64,000 nt of DNA, from positions 310,001 through 374,000 of the forward strand of contig NZ_RYZR01000003.1 of assembly GCF_003977615.1 (NCBI RefSeq), written 5' to 3'. The position numbers were made by a program, and so were the translations under genes. Source of the stretch: Dyella dinghuensis. Lineage in GTDB: Bacteria > Pseudomonadota > Gammaproteobacteria > Xanthomonadales > Rhodanobacteraceae. Numbering within the stretch: the first letter of the stretch is position 1; the number at the start of each line of letters is the position of its first letter. Positions 32,606 to 41,867 of the stretch are shown here, one piece after another. The notes under the pieces were generated by a model. It was not told where the DNA came from. It did no database searches and saw only the letters and a program-made list of their open reading frames with translations.

Positions 32606-32691
32606 TTGGATCGAGGTCGGCGAATACAAAACAACACGAAGATGAACCCGCTTCTCTTTCTTTAAGCAGGTCATAACCTTCATACAGACAA

Positions 32692-33345
32692 TCACAGATT
32701 GCAGTGAATTCGCAGTCCCGTACGCGCAGCTTCACGCTTTAGTGCCGCGCTTATTTCCGGAAACGCGTAGTGCTTCAAGCCTGCGTTTCTCTCTCGTTGT
32801 ACGTTCAACATCGCCGCCAGACATTTGCCGCCTTTTGAGATGGCTGTATTCATCGTTTTGACTTCCCAGTCCATGACAGGCTGAGTTGGATTGCGGCGGA
32901 TCCGATCCAATAGCTCGGTGAAAACACGTCTCTGCTGAGGGGGCCAGTCCTCACACATTACAGCCAGATAAATCGCCTCTTCTACTTCTGCATTTAGCGG
33001 ATGCCTTCGCGAGGAATGCTCTTGCACCACCGATTCATCATGAATCTCTCTGTGCATCTGTTGCATCGGGTTGAACAAGGGCAACAGCGTGATGGGCCCG
33101 GAACCGTGTGTTTGAGATAGGCGCAACAAGTCTTGCGCGCACGCATCACTCGCAAAGAGAACATTGAGGATATTGCCAGCCAGGTCGATTGCATCAAACT
33201 GATAGAACTCGCCAGTTATCGCCTGACCGCAGCAACAGGTTATGGATCGCCCCCGCAGCAATACCGTGTGCACCACTGGATACAAGCGGTATTGAGTCAA
33301 TAGGTGAATCTTTTTCTGTTCGTCACATCCGTAAGTGATTGGCAT
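32692..33345 (-). CDS. Hypothetical protein in tmRNA-flanked segment
   Basis: I do not recognise this 217-residue protein. It starts MPITYGCDEQKKIHLLTQYR and has an early cluster of cysteines (SITCCCGQAITGEFYQFDA). A central segment includes EEAIYLAVMCEDWPPQQRRV, and a basic C-terminal helix MLNVQRERNAGLKHYAFPEI leads to the end. No signal peptide or membrane segment is seen. Base composition is visibly more AT-rich than its neighbours. It lies between the real tmRNA 3' end and a diverged second copy of that end, so it is probably cargo left from an integrated element. The ribosome-binding site is weak. Confidence 0.6.
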   Translation of the reverse strand: MPITYGCDEQKKIHLLTQYRLYPVVHTVLLRGRSITCCCGQAITGEFYQFDAIDLAGNILNVLFASDACAQDLLRLSQTHGSGPITLLPLFNPMQQMHREIHDESVVQEHSSRRHPLNAEVEEAIYLAVMCEDWPPQQRRVFTELLDRIRRNPTQPVMDWEVKTMNTAISKGGKCLAAMLNVQRERNAGLKHYAFPEISAALKREAARTGLRIHCNL

Positions 33346-33560
33346 GGCGGTTCCCGAACGCTATGAGTTACGAGAAGACTTGAGTTACTGCAGTACCGAT
33401 CCACCTAGCGGCAATCCAGGGCAAAAGCGAGCCCGTCGCACGCGTGCACGGGTCAAAAATATTCGTATTCACGAGCAACGAAGTTGCTTAAGTACAACGC
33501 AAGATTACGCGGATATATGCTCAGTAGCTGGCTGGAAAATGAACGATGTTTCGAGCGTGG

Positions 33561-33660
33561 GGTACCGGCTTCAAACCCCTTCGAATGTCGGTTCGATTTT
33601 CGCCAAACCCGCTCATCGCAAACAAAAAGCCCGGCATCAGATGCCGGGCTTGTGGGATCG
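33561..33660 (+). repeat. Diverged duplicate of the tmRNA 3' end and terminator
   Basis: This stretch aligns with 32510-32611. It shares GTACCGG, then TTCAA..CCCTTCG, GGTTCGA (T-arm), a 19-base identity GCAAACAAAAAGCCCGGCA, the terminator hairpin and GGATCG. The T-arm partner and acceptor bases are mutated (GATTTTCGCC versus GACTCCCGCC), so it cannot make a working tmRNA. A second copy of a tmRNA 3' end is the expected mark of site-specific integration into ssrA. No integrase gene remains in the 1 kb between the copies. Confidence 0.8.
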
Positions 33661-33719
33661 TGACTGGCAAACGTAAGCAATACGAAGGCGAACCTAAACC
33701 TGCTTTGCCACGGCGTCCG

Positions 33720-34856
33720 TCAATCCTTGAGCAACAAGTCCGGAGTGGCTCGGTTGACATCATTGCATCCGGTCAAAATCATGCCGACCCTGAGTTCCTC
33801 TTTAAGGATCTCCAACATATCCCGCACGCCGGATTCGCCTGCCGCCCCCAATGCATAGGCCCACGCACGCCCAACGAAGCATGCCTTGGCACCAAGCGCC
33901 AGCGCTTTCAACACATCCAGGCCCGAGCGAATGCCGCCATCCATAAAGACCGGAACGCTACCTTGAACGGCATCCACAACCTTCGGCAACGCGCGAATCG
34001 TCGATGTCACGCTATCGAGCTGTCTGCCACCGTGGTTCGACACCACAATCCCGTCGATATTTGTCTGTACGGCTCGTTTGGCATCCTCGGGGTCGAGAAT
34101 GCCTTTCAAAATAATCTTTCCGGGAAAGATCGAACGTATCCACTCGATGTCTTTCCAGGTTGTCGATGCGTCAAAATTGTCGTGAACAAATTTTCCATAT
34201 GGCACGCCTTTGGGCATCGCCTCGGCCACCGTACCAAACTTCAGCGGCCGGCCTTTCATGATGATATCGAGCGCCCAGCGCGGATGCGTCGCACCTTGAG
34301 CTACGAACCCTAGCATTCCGAGAAACGTCGGATCCTTCTCCATGCCATCGTGCACTTCGCTGTACCGTCGCCCAGGCGTCGCGAGATCGACGGTAAATAC
34401 CAACACCTTCGAACCGGCGGAAACGGATCGTTCGATCACACTCTTCACGAAACCGCGGTCTTTGAGCATATACAGCTGGAACCAAGGGGGAATGCCAGTC
34501 TTTTGCGCGACCTCGTGCACATCGCACACGCCCATGGTCGACAACGTAAATGGAATACCAGCTGCCTTCGCCGCATTGGCCGCTTTGACTTCACCGCGGC
34601 TCGAATACATTCCGGCCATACCGACAGGCCCAAGGACGATGGGCAGTGACATCGCCTGCCCCCACAAGTCAATCGACAAGTTGAGATGCGATTCGTCCAC
34701 CATCACGCGTTGGCGCAGCAGCGTAGCCTGTAGCTCGGCGATATTCGCGCGCAGCGTGTTCTCCTGATAGGAACCGCCGCTGATGTAGTCGTACAAGAAT
34801 CGCGGAAGCCGCGCTTCGCACAGTTTGCGATAGTCTTCAATATTCGCAATGTTCAC
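33720..34856 (-). CDS. lldD: FMN-dependent L-lactate dehydrogenase / alpha-hydroxyacid oxidase
   Basis: This 378-residue TIM-barrel flavoenzyme carries family motifs DYRKLCEARLPRFLYDYISG, PIVLGPVGMAGMYSSRGEVK, PWFQLYMLKDRGFVKSVIER, the catalytic histidine segment IVVSNHGGRQLDSV and the phosphate-binding DGGIRSGLDVLKALALGAKA. LldD oxidises L-lactate to pyruvate at the inner membrane, passing electrons to quinone. E. coli LldD has 396 residues and neighbours (lldP, lldR) that are absent here. Other alpha-hydroxyacid oxidases look alike, so lactate is the likeliest rather than a proven substrate. Confidence 0.85.
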   Translation of the reverse strand: MNIANIEDYRKLCEARLPRFLYDYISGGSYQENTLRANIAELQATLLRQRVMVDESHLNLSIDLWGQAMSLPIVLGPVGMAGMYSSRGEVKAANAAKAAGIPFTLSTMGVCDVHEVAQKTGIPPWFQLYMLKDRGFVKSVIERSVSAGSKVLVFTVDLATPGRRYSEVHDGMEKDPTFLGMLGFVAQGATHPRWALDIIMKGRPLKFGTVAEAMPKGVPYGKFVHDNFDASTTWKDIEWIRSIFPGKIILKGILDPEDAKRAVQTNIDGIVVSNHGGRQLDSVTSTIRALPKVVDAVQGSVPVFMDGGIRSGLDVLKALALGAKACFVGRAWAYALGAAGESGVRDMLEILKEELRVGMILTGCNDVNRATPDLLLKD

Positions 34857-35044
34857 GCCGTCCCCTCACATAGTGAAGCGATCACCTTAGCGAAGGTGGC
34901 TGCCACGACTTTGGATAAAGCTAACGTGGGGCACTATTTCTGGCTTGTACGCGATTGATTGGATATGGATAAAAACTACGTGGATTAAAAGAGGCTAAAG
35001 AGCTAAGCGATGAGAATTCCAAGCTCTTTTTCGATATCTAATCA

Positions 35045-35107
35045 AAAAGACGGAGGCAGCTAAGAGGCGCCACAACGCGCCTATCAACAACCTCCGTCCT
35101 TTTTATT
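35045..35107. terminator. Bidirectional terminator structure
   Basis: AAAAAGACGGAGG (35045-35057) pairs with CCTCCGTCCTTTTT (35091-35104), enclosing an inner hairpin GGCGC..GCGCC. T-rich tracts lie on both outer sides. It sits 13 bases past the AIM24-like gene and could end transcripts from either direction. Confidence 0.75.
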
Positions 35108-35119
35108 TTCCGATGATGA

Positions 35120-35887
35120 TTAGTTGTTATCGCCGTTCAACATCGATCCAACGATACCCCCGAGCAGACCGCCGCCAACTACCGCTCGGCCGTTACCCTC
35201 GTTTCTGGGCAGATATTCGGCAATCTGATGCGCAAGGCGCGAGATGGGTAGCGTTTGCAGCCACACGGTGCCGGGGCCGGTAAGCGCTGCGAGGAAAATG
35301 CCATCGCCGCCGAAGATTGCGTTCTTGATACCAGGGACAGTGGTGATCTGAAAACTGACGGATGCCTGGAACGCACCGACGTGACCTGGGTGAACACGCA
35401 TGGTTTCGCCGGGCGCCAGATCCTTACGGATGAGTTCTCCGGAGAGTTCGAGCCACGCAGTGCCCGAGCCGCCGATTCGTTGCAGCATGAAACCATCGCC
35501 ACCGAAAATGCCGGCACCCAGCGACTGCTGGAAGCCAACGCCGATGGTGACTTGCGGCGTCGCGCACAGAAAGCCATGACGGTGCACGAAGTATTCGCTG
35601 TTTGGACTCACTGGCACCGGCACGATGTGACCGGGCACTTTGGTGGCAAAGGCGACCTCGCCTGGCCTTTGCATGGCGCGGTATTCGGTCATGAAAAAAC
35701 TGCCGCCGCCGACTACGCGCTTGAACATACCCATCAGCCCCCCACCGCCGCCCATCTGGGTGTGCGTGGTCATCTGGATCGATGCAGTCATCCATGAAAG
35801 CTCGCCGCTCTCGGCGAAGACGCTTTCGTTGGGATCGAGCTGCACTTCCAGTACGGGCATCACCGTGCCCTGGATGCGGGTCTGCAT
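35120..35887 (-). CDS. AIM24/TIGR00266 family protein
   Basis: This 255-residue protein begins MQTRIQGTVMPVLEVQLDPN and has the beta-rich AIM24-like pattern: VFAESGELSWMTASIQMTTH, GGGSFFMTEYRAMQRPGEVA, FGGDGFMLQRIGGSGTAWLE and GDGIFLAALTGPGTVWLQTL. Glycine-rich turns recur and the tail is GGLLGGIVGSMLNG. Proteins of this family are widespread but without firm function (the yeast relative is mitochondrial Aim24). The gene stands alone with its own terminator. The poorly conserved C-terminal Gly segment could be a membrane-contact or oligomer tail. Confidence 0.85.
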   Translation of the reverse strand: MQTRIQGTVMPVLEVQLDPNESVFAESGELSWMTASIQMTTHTQMGGGGGLMGMFKRVVGGGSFFMTEYRAMQRPGEVAFATKVPGHIVPVPVSPNSEYFVHRHGFLCATPQVTIGVGFQQSLGAGIFGGDGFMLQRIGGSGTAWLELSGELIRKDLAPGETMRVHPGHVGAFQASVSFQITTVPGIKNAIFGGDGIFLAALTGPGTVWLQTLPISRLAHQIAEYLPRNEGNGRAVVGGGLLGGIVGSMLNGDNN

Positions 35888-36177
35888 GAGGTGTTCTCCT
35901 GATGGTTAGTAGTGGCCGATACGTCATCCTGGCGACAGCATGTCGGGAGACCACCGGCAGTTCAACAATAGCTCGCGGATATTACGCCTGAAAAAAATGG
36001 ATCGGCGTGTTTTTTAAAATGTCTTTTAAGGATACCCAAGATAAGTAAATCGCCCTTTTCGACAATTCTCTCGCCAGTTTAGACTCGTGCCCTGGGTGTG
36101 GTCGTCGAATCACGGCGACGCATTGCAATGGCAAGGAAAAGCACCCACCTTTTTTTGATATTAAAGGAGCGCCCATC

Positions 36178-36594
36178 GTGAATCGCCAGGCAATATCCGA
36201 TCGCACGCTAGCGGGCACTTGCTTATGCGGCAGTGTCGAATACGCGGTGAGCGATGCGTTTATCTACGCCATGAATTGTCACTGTTCCAAATGCCGCCGC
36301 ACGACAGGATCCGCTTTCAAGCCATTCGCCGGCATCGAGCGTGACAAGTTGAGTGTGACCAAAGGCGAAGGCAACCTTTTGATCTTCGGCGATGGGGACA
36401 ACCACGACGCTCATTGCAAAGCTTGCTGCTCGCTGCTCTATTCGGTGGTCAATGATGGCGCGCTGATCCATGTTGCGATGGGAACGCTTGTGGATGAGCC
36501 AACCATTCGCCCCACCGCGCATATCTTTGTCGGGTCCAAAGCTCCGTGGTACACCATCACCGACAATCTCCCGCAACACGAAGAATTACCTTGA
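36178..36594 (+). CDS. GFA/CENP-V family zinc protein
   Basis: This 138-residue protein uses a GTG start with AAAGGAGC a few bases upstream. Zinc-ligand cysteines of the GFA fold are visible in GTCLCGSVEYAVS, MNCHCSKCRRTTGSAFK and AHCKACCSLLYS. Members resemble glutathione-dependent formaldehyde-activating enzyme, but most homologues have no proven activity. No formaldehyde genes are nearby, so a formaldehyde role should not be assumed. It stands alone upstream of an OprB-like porin. Confidence 0.88.
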   Translation: MNRQAISDRTLAGTCLCGSVEYAVSDAFIYAMNCHCSKCRRTTGSAFKPFAGIERDKLSVTKGEGNLLIFGDGDNHDAHCKACCSLLYSVVNDGALIHVAMGTLVDEPTIRPTAHIFVGSKAPWYTITDNLPQHEELP

Positions 36595-36815
36595 GCAAAA
36601 CCCGATCGTTTCGCGAACCCAAATCGATCCGATGCAAGACAAAGACATAGGTGCTTTGGCAGGTAAAACGAAGCCTGATTTGCTGAACTAAACATGCCAT
36701 CTGGCACTGTATACAGGTCGCCTGCGTAATTACCGTAGCGAGCGAGTCCCCGTCCCTCCACATCGATGCCATGTGCTTTTCGTACCTGCCAACTGCGCAG
36801 GTGCGCCAGACGACT

Positions 36816-38165
36816 ATGTCTCCGAATTCTTATCGTAGTGCGCTCGTACTCGCATGTTGTGTACTGCTGGGCTTGTCGGTCGTTTGCGAGGATGCGCATG
36901 CCAAGTACGTAGCGTTGACGGAATCCTCCAATGCAAATGTCGATATCGATGTCGCCCGCTGCCATCGCTACGACACGCTGCAGCCGCAAGGCACGACAAA
37001 CCCCATCATCAGCACCTGCGACACGATGTCGCCTGGATTAGGCGGGCTTCGCGACAAGCTGGCTGATCACGGCTGGCTGATTCAAGGCGGCACTTACCTG
37101 GGTGGCACGTTCGATGTGTTGAATCATGGCGCCCGCCCTCAACTCTATATTGGACAAGACCCCACTTACCGGGCCAATACATTCGTCTACGCCACCTACG
37201 ATTTATCGCGAATAGGCTTCGCGGGCACTTCGCAATTGGTGTTTAACGCGAATGTGCAGGCGTTCTCCTATGCACAGGAAAATCCGACCGGATTCGCCAT
37301 CAACAGTCTCTATGTCAGTCAACGCTTCAACGACGGTCGGGTGCAGGTGCAATATGGCTATGACGAAATTGGAAACCAGTTTTATGGCTTCGCCCTAGGC
37401 ACCAGTTCGACGACATCACCGGCGGGTGTAGGAAGTTCCATTCCCTACGAAGTCGGATTCATCTTCAACAAGTCCGCACCCGAGATCAATCTGCGCCTGG
37501 CCACAGATAGCAAGCATTTTTACGATCGTTTCGGCGTCACCCGTAGTGTGGATCCCAAGGGGCCTCAAGCGGATTGGGAAAACAATAATTTCTGGGGATT
37601 GAAGTGGCACATTCCCGGTGCCGACGCGCTCTACATCAACGAGTTGGGTTATCAGACGGATGCTGCGCCTCAGCAGCACATGATGTGGATACGTCAGGGT
37701 GTGATGTACAACGCAAGCCGATTCCCCGACTTCCACGGTGGCTACGCCGATGACAACTACGCCTATTACCTGGTCGGCGATTATCAGTTGATCCAAACCG
37801 ATGCTGCGCAACCATTTCGCGGCGTTTACGTCAATGTAAAGGCCGACTACGCGCCGCCTGATCGAAACGTCTACACCGGCGACACCGGTGTGACGTTTTA
37901 CGTGTTGGGTCCTTTTAACCAACCCAATGACGCGTTCGCGGTGGGCTACACCTTCGACGAATTGAGCCGATCGTTTGAGCGCATGCGACAGGCGAGCGGT
38001 TTTACGGCTGTGGATTTCAGCCGCAATTACTCGCTGTCTTATGTCCATCGGCTGTCGCGTGGTATTTATCTGTCCAACCAGCTGAGCTATACCGTCAACC
38101 CGATTCCATCGCCGAAACAACCGGAAGCATTGACCTGGATGACGTCGCTATCGTTTTCCTACTGA
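36816..38165 (+). CDS. OprB-family carbohydrate porin
   Basis: This 449-residue outer-membrane protein has a signal peptide (MSPNSYRSALVLACCVLLGL ending near AHA). The OprB start of the mature part follows, LGGLRDKLADHGWLIQGGTY, and then alternating beta strands ending in LTWMTSLSFSY with the C-terminal aromatic residue typical of barrels. OprB porins take up glucose and other sugars. An ATG 15 codons upstream is possible, but 36816 places the signal peptide correctly. It converges on a secreted esterase gene, and a shared role in plant-polysaccharide use is inference. Confidence 0.88.
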   Translation: MSPNSYRSALVLACCVLLGLSVVCEDAHAKYVALTESSNANVDIDVARCHRYDTLQPQGTTNPIISTCDTMSPGLGGLRDKLADHGWLIQGGTYLGGTFDVLNHGARPQLYIGQDPTYRANTFVYATYDLSRIGFAGTSQLVFNANVQAFSYAQENPTGFAINSLYVSQRFNDGRVQVQYGYDEIGNQFYGFALGTSSTTSPAGVGSSIPYEVGFIFNKSAPEINLRLATDSKHFYDRFGVTRSVDPKGPQADWENNNFWGLKWHIPGADALYINELGYQTDAAPQQHMMWIRQGVMYNASRFPDFHGGYADDNYAYYLVGDYQLIQTDAAQPFRGVYVNVKADYAPPDRNVYTGDTGVTFYVLGPFNQPNDAFAVGYTFDELSRSFERMRQASGFTAVDFSRNYSLSYVHRLSRGIYLSNQLSYTVNPIPSPKQPEALTWMTSLSFSY

Positions 38166-38184
38166 GTTGGAATTCGACAGCAGA

Positions 38185-39129
38185 TCAATTTTGGACGATA
38201 CCGATCGTATGCAGCCACACCTCGGCGAGCTGAGACCATTGTGTGATCGGGTTCGCTGTCGGCCGTAACCCGAATGCATGCCCTCCGTGGGCATACAGAT
38301 GCATCTCCGCCGGCACCCGCGCTTTTGCTAGCGCGGTGTAATAGACCAACGACTGGTCTACGCCATCCACGTAATCGTCTTCCGCCTGTACCAAAAAGGT
38401 GGGCGACGTGTTGCTGGACACCGGCACATTAGGATTCAACTTGCCGTCATCCTCGGTGAGATGCCCTGGATAAATCGGCATGGCGAAGTCCGGACGCGCA
38501 CTCTCTTTGTCTGCCGCATCCACCGATGCATAAAGGTGTCGATCGAAGTTCGTGCTGATCTCCGCCACCAGGTATCCGCCTGCCGAGAAGCCCAGCACAC
38601 CTACCTTGTGCGGATCGACATGCCACTGCGCCGCGTGAAAGCGTACCAGCCGCATCGTTCGCTGCACGTCCTGCAGCGACGGTACTGAAAGTTCCAGGTT
38701 GTGCGGACGGCAGTCGCACTTCCAATCGTAGGGCTTGCTTGGCACTCGATACTTCAACAACACGCAGGTGATGCCTTTGGAAGTCAGCCAGTCGCAGGCT
38801 TCGGTGCCCTCCAGATCCATCGCGAGTATCTCGAACCCGCCACCCGGAATCACAACCACAGCGGCTCCGGTATTTTTCCCCGTGGGCGCGTACACCGTCA
38901 TCGTGGGCTGGGTCACATTGGTCACCGCAGTCACCGGTTTGCCGACCAATAACTTCTTGCTCAGCCTCGCAGTTTCCGGCGCTGGGACTGCTTGCAGATC
39001 AGGCGCGACTCCCGGCCATATCGGTATTTGTGTGTGCCCGGCAGTGGGCTGCCACACCATCGTATCCGTGCTCGCATACGCGCTTGCGCATACGTTGAAC
39101 AGACACAGCACCATGATCCATCGCTTCAT
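38185..39129 (-). CDS. Secreted alpha/beta-hydrolase (acetyl-xylan-esterase-like)
   Basis: This 314-residue protein has a signal peptide (MKRWIMVLCLFNVCASAYAS). Its mature alpha/beta-hydrolase has an oxyanion motif VVVIPGGGFEILAM, nucleophile elbow GVLGFSAGGYLVAE, acid FLVQAEDDYVDGVDQS and catalytic histidine YAHGGHAFGLRPT. It resembles BD-FAE/acetylxylan esterase-type enzymes that remove acyl groups from polysaccharides outside the cytoplasm. It is convergent with the OprB porin gene, 19 bases apart. The exact ester substrate cannot be read. Confidence 0.85.
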   Translation of the reverse strand: MKRWIMVLCLFNVCASAYASTDTMVWQPTAGHTQIPIWPGVAPDLQAVPAPETARLSKKLLVGKPVTAVTNVTQPTMTVYAPTGKNTGAAVVVIPGGGFEILAMDLEGTEACDWLTSKGITCVLLKYRVPSKPYDWKCDCRPHNLELSVPSLQDVQRTMRLVRFHAAQWHVDPHKVGVLGFSAGGYLVAEISTNFDRHLYASVDAADKESARPDFAMPIYPGHLTEDDGKLNPNVPVSSNTSPTFLVQAEDDYVDGVDQSLVYYTALAKARVPAEMHLYAHGGHAFGLRPTANPITQWSQLAEVWLHTIGIVQN

Positions 39130-39513
39130 GACATCCCTCCGTTTTAGCGCTCGGCTAACGTTGCACGATCAAGAAAAGGAATCGGGTAACACCCCTCTTA
39201 CCAATCCTGCATGCTGCATCGGTCCTGCAGCGGCGGCTTCGATGGATTTTTTAGGGCGAGCTGGCTGAAGACACCATCCAAAAAAACAGAATCGGGATCA
39301 TTCCCCGCCTCGCAAAGAACGCCCTGATTCAGCCTCCAGCGCCTCGCAACACGAGGATGCTCGCCGGTTCCGAGGCCCCGTATGGTGTAACATGGCCCCA
39401 TCGATACCGCGCTTAAATCGTGCGTTACACACGGTCGCCCGCTGACCGCTTGCCTCGCTCCCCTTCACGTTGTCTCCCCATTTCGTCTGTGGAATGGCCC
39501 TTTGGGAGTGCTC
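39130..39513. other. Gene-free interval, no recognised element
   Basis: This is a divergent promoter region between the esterase and methyltransferase genes. I see no hairpin terminator, repeat or confident sigma70 pair; short open frames here lack ribosome sites. A GGGAG sits just before the methyltransferase ATG. Confidence 0.5.
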
Positions 39514-40185
39514 ATGTCAGGTTATTCCACCCGCAACGAGCGGGTGTCCATTGGTGGACACACCTATCGTTTACGGGTTCTCAGCGACAAGCAGCAATTT
39601 TCCGACCCGGACGGCCATGGCGCCCGGCTGGGGATCTCCTCTGCGCAATGGAGTCTGTTTGGACAGGTATGGCCGTCTGGCCGCCTGCTCGCACAAGCGA
39701 TGAACCGTTTCGACGCCAGCAACAAACGGGTGTTGGAACTGGGCTGTGGCATTGGCCTTGCCAGCCTGGTTCTACAACGTCGTGGCATTGATGTCGTCGC
39801 GTCGGATATGCATCCGTTAGCCGAACCTTTCCTGGCCTACAACGCTGCGCTGAATGAGTTGCCTGCACTGCATTATCGTCAATTGCGCTGGAACGAGCCG
39901 CTGCTGACGTTGGGTCATTTCGATCTCATCATCGCGAGCGATGTGCTTTACGAAATCGACCACGCCGAACTTTTGGCCGGTGTTGTCGAGCGGCACGCTT
40001 ATCCCAATGCGGAAGTGCTGGTGACCGATCCCGGTCGCGGCCATAGCAACCGTTTCAGCCGACTGCTGGCAGACCAGGGATTCGCCTCAGCCGAAGAGCG
40101 ATGCCCGATGGATGATCGCGACGTACCTCCGTTTCGCGGTCGTCTGCTGCATTACACACGCATGCAAGAAGAGGCGCTGACATGA
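39514..40185 (+). CDS. Class I SAM-dependent methyltransferase
   Basis: This 223-residue enzyme has motif I VLELGCGIGLASLVLQRRG (about residues 73-91), the acidic SAM-ribose contact VVASDMHPLAEP, and motif IV FDLIIASDVLYEIDHAELLA. This resembles the PrmA/methyltransf_16 group of protein lysine methyltransferases. ATG at 39514 is chosen because GGGAG lies six bases upstream. Its stop overlaps the YkgJ-family gene by four bases (ATGA), making a small operon with the YkgJ protein. The substrate is unknown. Confidence 0.88.
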   Translation: MSGYSTRNERVSIGGHTYRLRVLSDKQQFSDPDGHGARLGISSAQWSLFGQVWPSGRLLAQAMNRFDASNKRVLELGCGIGLASLVLQRRGIDVVASDMHPLAEPFLAYNAALNELPALHYRQLRWNEPLLTLGHFDLIIASDVLYEIDHAELLAGVVERHAYPNAEVLVTDPGRGHSNRFSRLLADQGFASAEERCPMDDRDVPPFRGRLLHYTRMQEEALT

Positions 40186-40499
40186 AGCCGCCGACGGGCC
40201 GATCAACAGGCGCAGCCCATTGCGACAGGTGCGATGCCGTCTGTTGCCGCCTGACGGTAGTTTTGCAACCCGAGGACAACATTCCGGCGCACCTCACCAC
40301 GCATCTGGAAAATGGTCTGCTGGTGATGGCCAAAGATAAAGAAGGCTGGTGTGTGGCCGTGGATGGTACCCGCATGAATTGCGGGATTTATGAAACCCGC
40401 CCCGCCGTGTGCCGGCGATTCGTGATGAATGGCCCTTACTGCAAGGCCATTCGCGCCGACTATGCCGAACAGGGTGTTCATCGCAAGCCAGGTGAGTAA
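40182..40499 (+). CDS. YkgJ-family cysteine cluster protein
   Basis: This 105-residue protein has a cysteine pattern CDRCDAVCCRL...NCGIYETRPAVCRRF...PYCKAI that fits the zinc/iron-binding YkgJ/UPF0153 fold. It overlaps the methyltransferase gene by four bases and is therefore translationally coupled. YkgJ-like proteins are often beside methyltransferases and may bind Fe-S or zinc, but no reaction is established. Confidence 0.9.
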   Translation: MKPPTGRSTGAAHCDRCDAVCCRLTVVLQPEDNIPAHLTTHLENGLLVMAKDKEGWCVAVDGTRMNCGIYETRPAVCRRFVMNGPYCKAIRADYAEQGVHRKPGE

Positions 40500-40589
40500 C
40501 CACAAAGACATGCGCCCGATGCTTGGCGAACACGTAAAGCCACAAAACAGTAATACCCCCTCTTCTACCCACTCTGTGAGAACGCCCCC

Positions 40590-40739
40590 TTGGTAAAGAT
40601 CAATTACTCCTACGAAAAGCGCCAACGCGAACTTGCTAAAAAGAAACTGCAAGACGAAAAGCTCGCGAAGAAAAAAGCTACACGAGAACCGCCTCAATCA
40701 CCCAGCGGCGAGCGTGATCCATCCACAGGACGCCCGTGA
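40590..40739 (+). CDS. Short lysine-rich protein upstream of the YaiI-family gene
   Basis: A 49-codon frame starting at TTG reads with a charged helix KINYSYEKRQRELAKKKLQD followed by EKLAKKKATREPPQSPSGER, and stops at TGA (40737-40739) overlapping the GTG of the next gene. The codon use and alternating Lys/Glu helix are not random. There is no convincing Shine-Dalgarno site. Short Lys-rich frames of this kind recur in gammaproteobacteria, and I know of no assigned role. Confidence 0.5.
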   Translation: MVKINYSYEKRQRELAKKKLQDEKLAKKKATREPPQSPSGERDPSTGRP

Positions 40740-41215
40740 CAGCGCAAGACGCTACGGATGCAAAGATCTGGGTCGATGGCGACGCCTGCCCGACCGTCAT
40801 CAAAGACATCTTGTTTCGGGCGGCCGAACGCGCGCAGGTGCACGTCACCCTGGTCGCCAATCGCGCATTGCGCTGCCCGCCTTCGCGCTACATCCATGCA
40901 CTGCAAGTGCACGATGGTTTCGATGTAGCCGACAGTGAAATCGTCGCGCGTCTTAAACTCGGCGACCTCGCCGTCACTCAGGACATTCCATTGGCGGCGC
41001 GCGTGATCGAAAAAGGTGGCGTGGCCATCAGCCCGCGCGGAGAACGCTATACCCGCGACAACATGGCCGAACGCCTGTCGATGCGAAACTTCATGGAAGA
41101 CCTACGCAACATTGGCGTGTACACGAACAACCGTTCTGCGTCGCATGCACGCGAGCGCCAATCGTTCGCCAATGAACTCGATGGCTGGCTGGTAGAACGT
41201 TCCAGACAGAAATGA
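40736..41215 (+). CDS. YaiI/YqxD (UPF0178/DUF188) family protein
   Basis: This 159-residue protein has the family pattern KIWVDGDACPTVIKDILFRA, VHVTLVANRALRCPPSRYIH, GDLAVTQDIPLAARVIEKGG and DNMAERLSMRNFMEDLRNIG. The conserved Asp/Asp/Cys/Pro start and later Asp suggest a PIN-like nuclease fold, but the function is not established. It starts at GTG, overlapping the stop of the short Lys-rich frame, and is closed by a terminator at 41217-41246. Confidence 0.9.
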   Translation: MTAQDATDAKIWVDGDACPTVIKDILFRAAERAQVHVTLVANRALRCPPSRYIHALQVHDGFDVADSEIVARLKLGDLAVTQDIPLAARVIEKGGVAISPRGERYTRDNMAERLSMRNFMEDLRNIGVYTNNRSASHARERQSFANELDGWLVERSRQK

Positions 41216-41216
41216 A

Positions 41217-41246
41217 AAAGCCCGACACAAGGCCGGGCTCTTTACT
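41217..41246 (+). terminator. rho-independent terminator after YaiI-family gene
   Basis: AAAGCCCGAC-AC-AAGGCCGGGCTCTTT: stem AGCCCG/CGGGCT with flanking A and T tracts, directly after the stop codon. It can also serve the converging cold-shock gene. Confidence 0.75.
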
Positions 41247-41261
41247 AACAACCAGTAAAAC

Positions 41262-41474
41262 TTAGACCACTTGGACCTGGTCGGCTTGCAGGCCGCGCTG
41301 GCCCTGGGTCACCGTGAAGGACACTTTCTGGCCTTCCTGCAGGCTCTTGAAGCCCGCGGACTGGATCGAGCGGAAATGAACGAACACGTCGTCACCGCCC
41401 TTATCGCGACTGATAAAGCCAAAGCCTTTGGCGTCGTTGAACCACTTCACTGTACCGGTTTCGGTCTGGGACAT
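41262..41474 (-). CDS. Cold-shock domain protein
   Basis: This 70-residue protein ([20 protein letters not shown]) has the RNP1-like KGFGFI and RNP2-like VFVHF motifs of the OB-fold cold-shock family, and ends [13 protein letters not shown]. Such proteins bind single-stranded RNA and DNA as chaperones. ATG at 41474 is chosen by family length; the frame is open 57 codons upstream. That long upstream region resembles a csp mRNA leader, and could give cold regulation, but no structure was resolved. Confidence 0.95.
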   Translation of the reverse strand: MSQTETGTVKWFNDAKGFGFISRDKGGDDVFVHFRSIQSAGFKSLQEGQKVSFTVTQGQRGLQADQVQVV

Positions 41475-41867
41475 TTTTATATCTCCGTGCATCAGATGAG
41501 GCCGCGTTAGCGGCAAAAAGCTGGTTACAAGGAGGAAACGGGTACACGGTGTAGTAAGACTTTTGTCTTCAGCATCGGGCCACAATTCATGGTGACCCTT
41601 GAAACTCAGCCCGCGCAGCGTAGAGCTGATTGCCGCAAATAGCAAATCTGGGGCAACTTCCTGTTCAGATTGGCATCGCTAAACAGGATTACCGTCAACT
41701 AACGTGCGTGCGCGCAAGATGACTGCTATGGTCGGGATGCGACGCCGACCATCTCCGTCTGAGACTGACGTTCCCTCGCCTTTGAGCCACCTGCACCTTG
41801 CCTTTGCGCAAGGCCCTTCGATTATCACCGAGCGGCATCCCCGCCCGCCCATAGAGGCCGCCCCATC

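Noticed and set aside
32640-33720. Active prophage or genomic island at the tmRNA
   Set aside because: No integrase, phage or mobility gene is present in the 1 kb between the tmRNA end copies; only a scar is supported.
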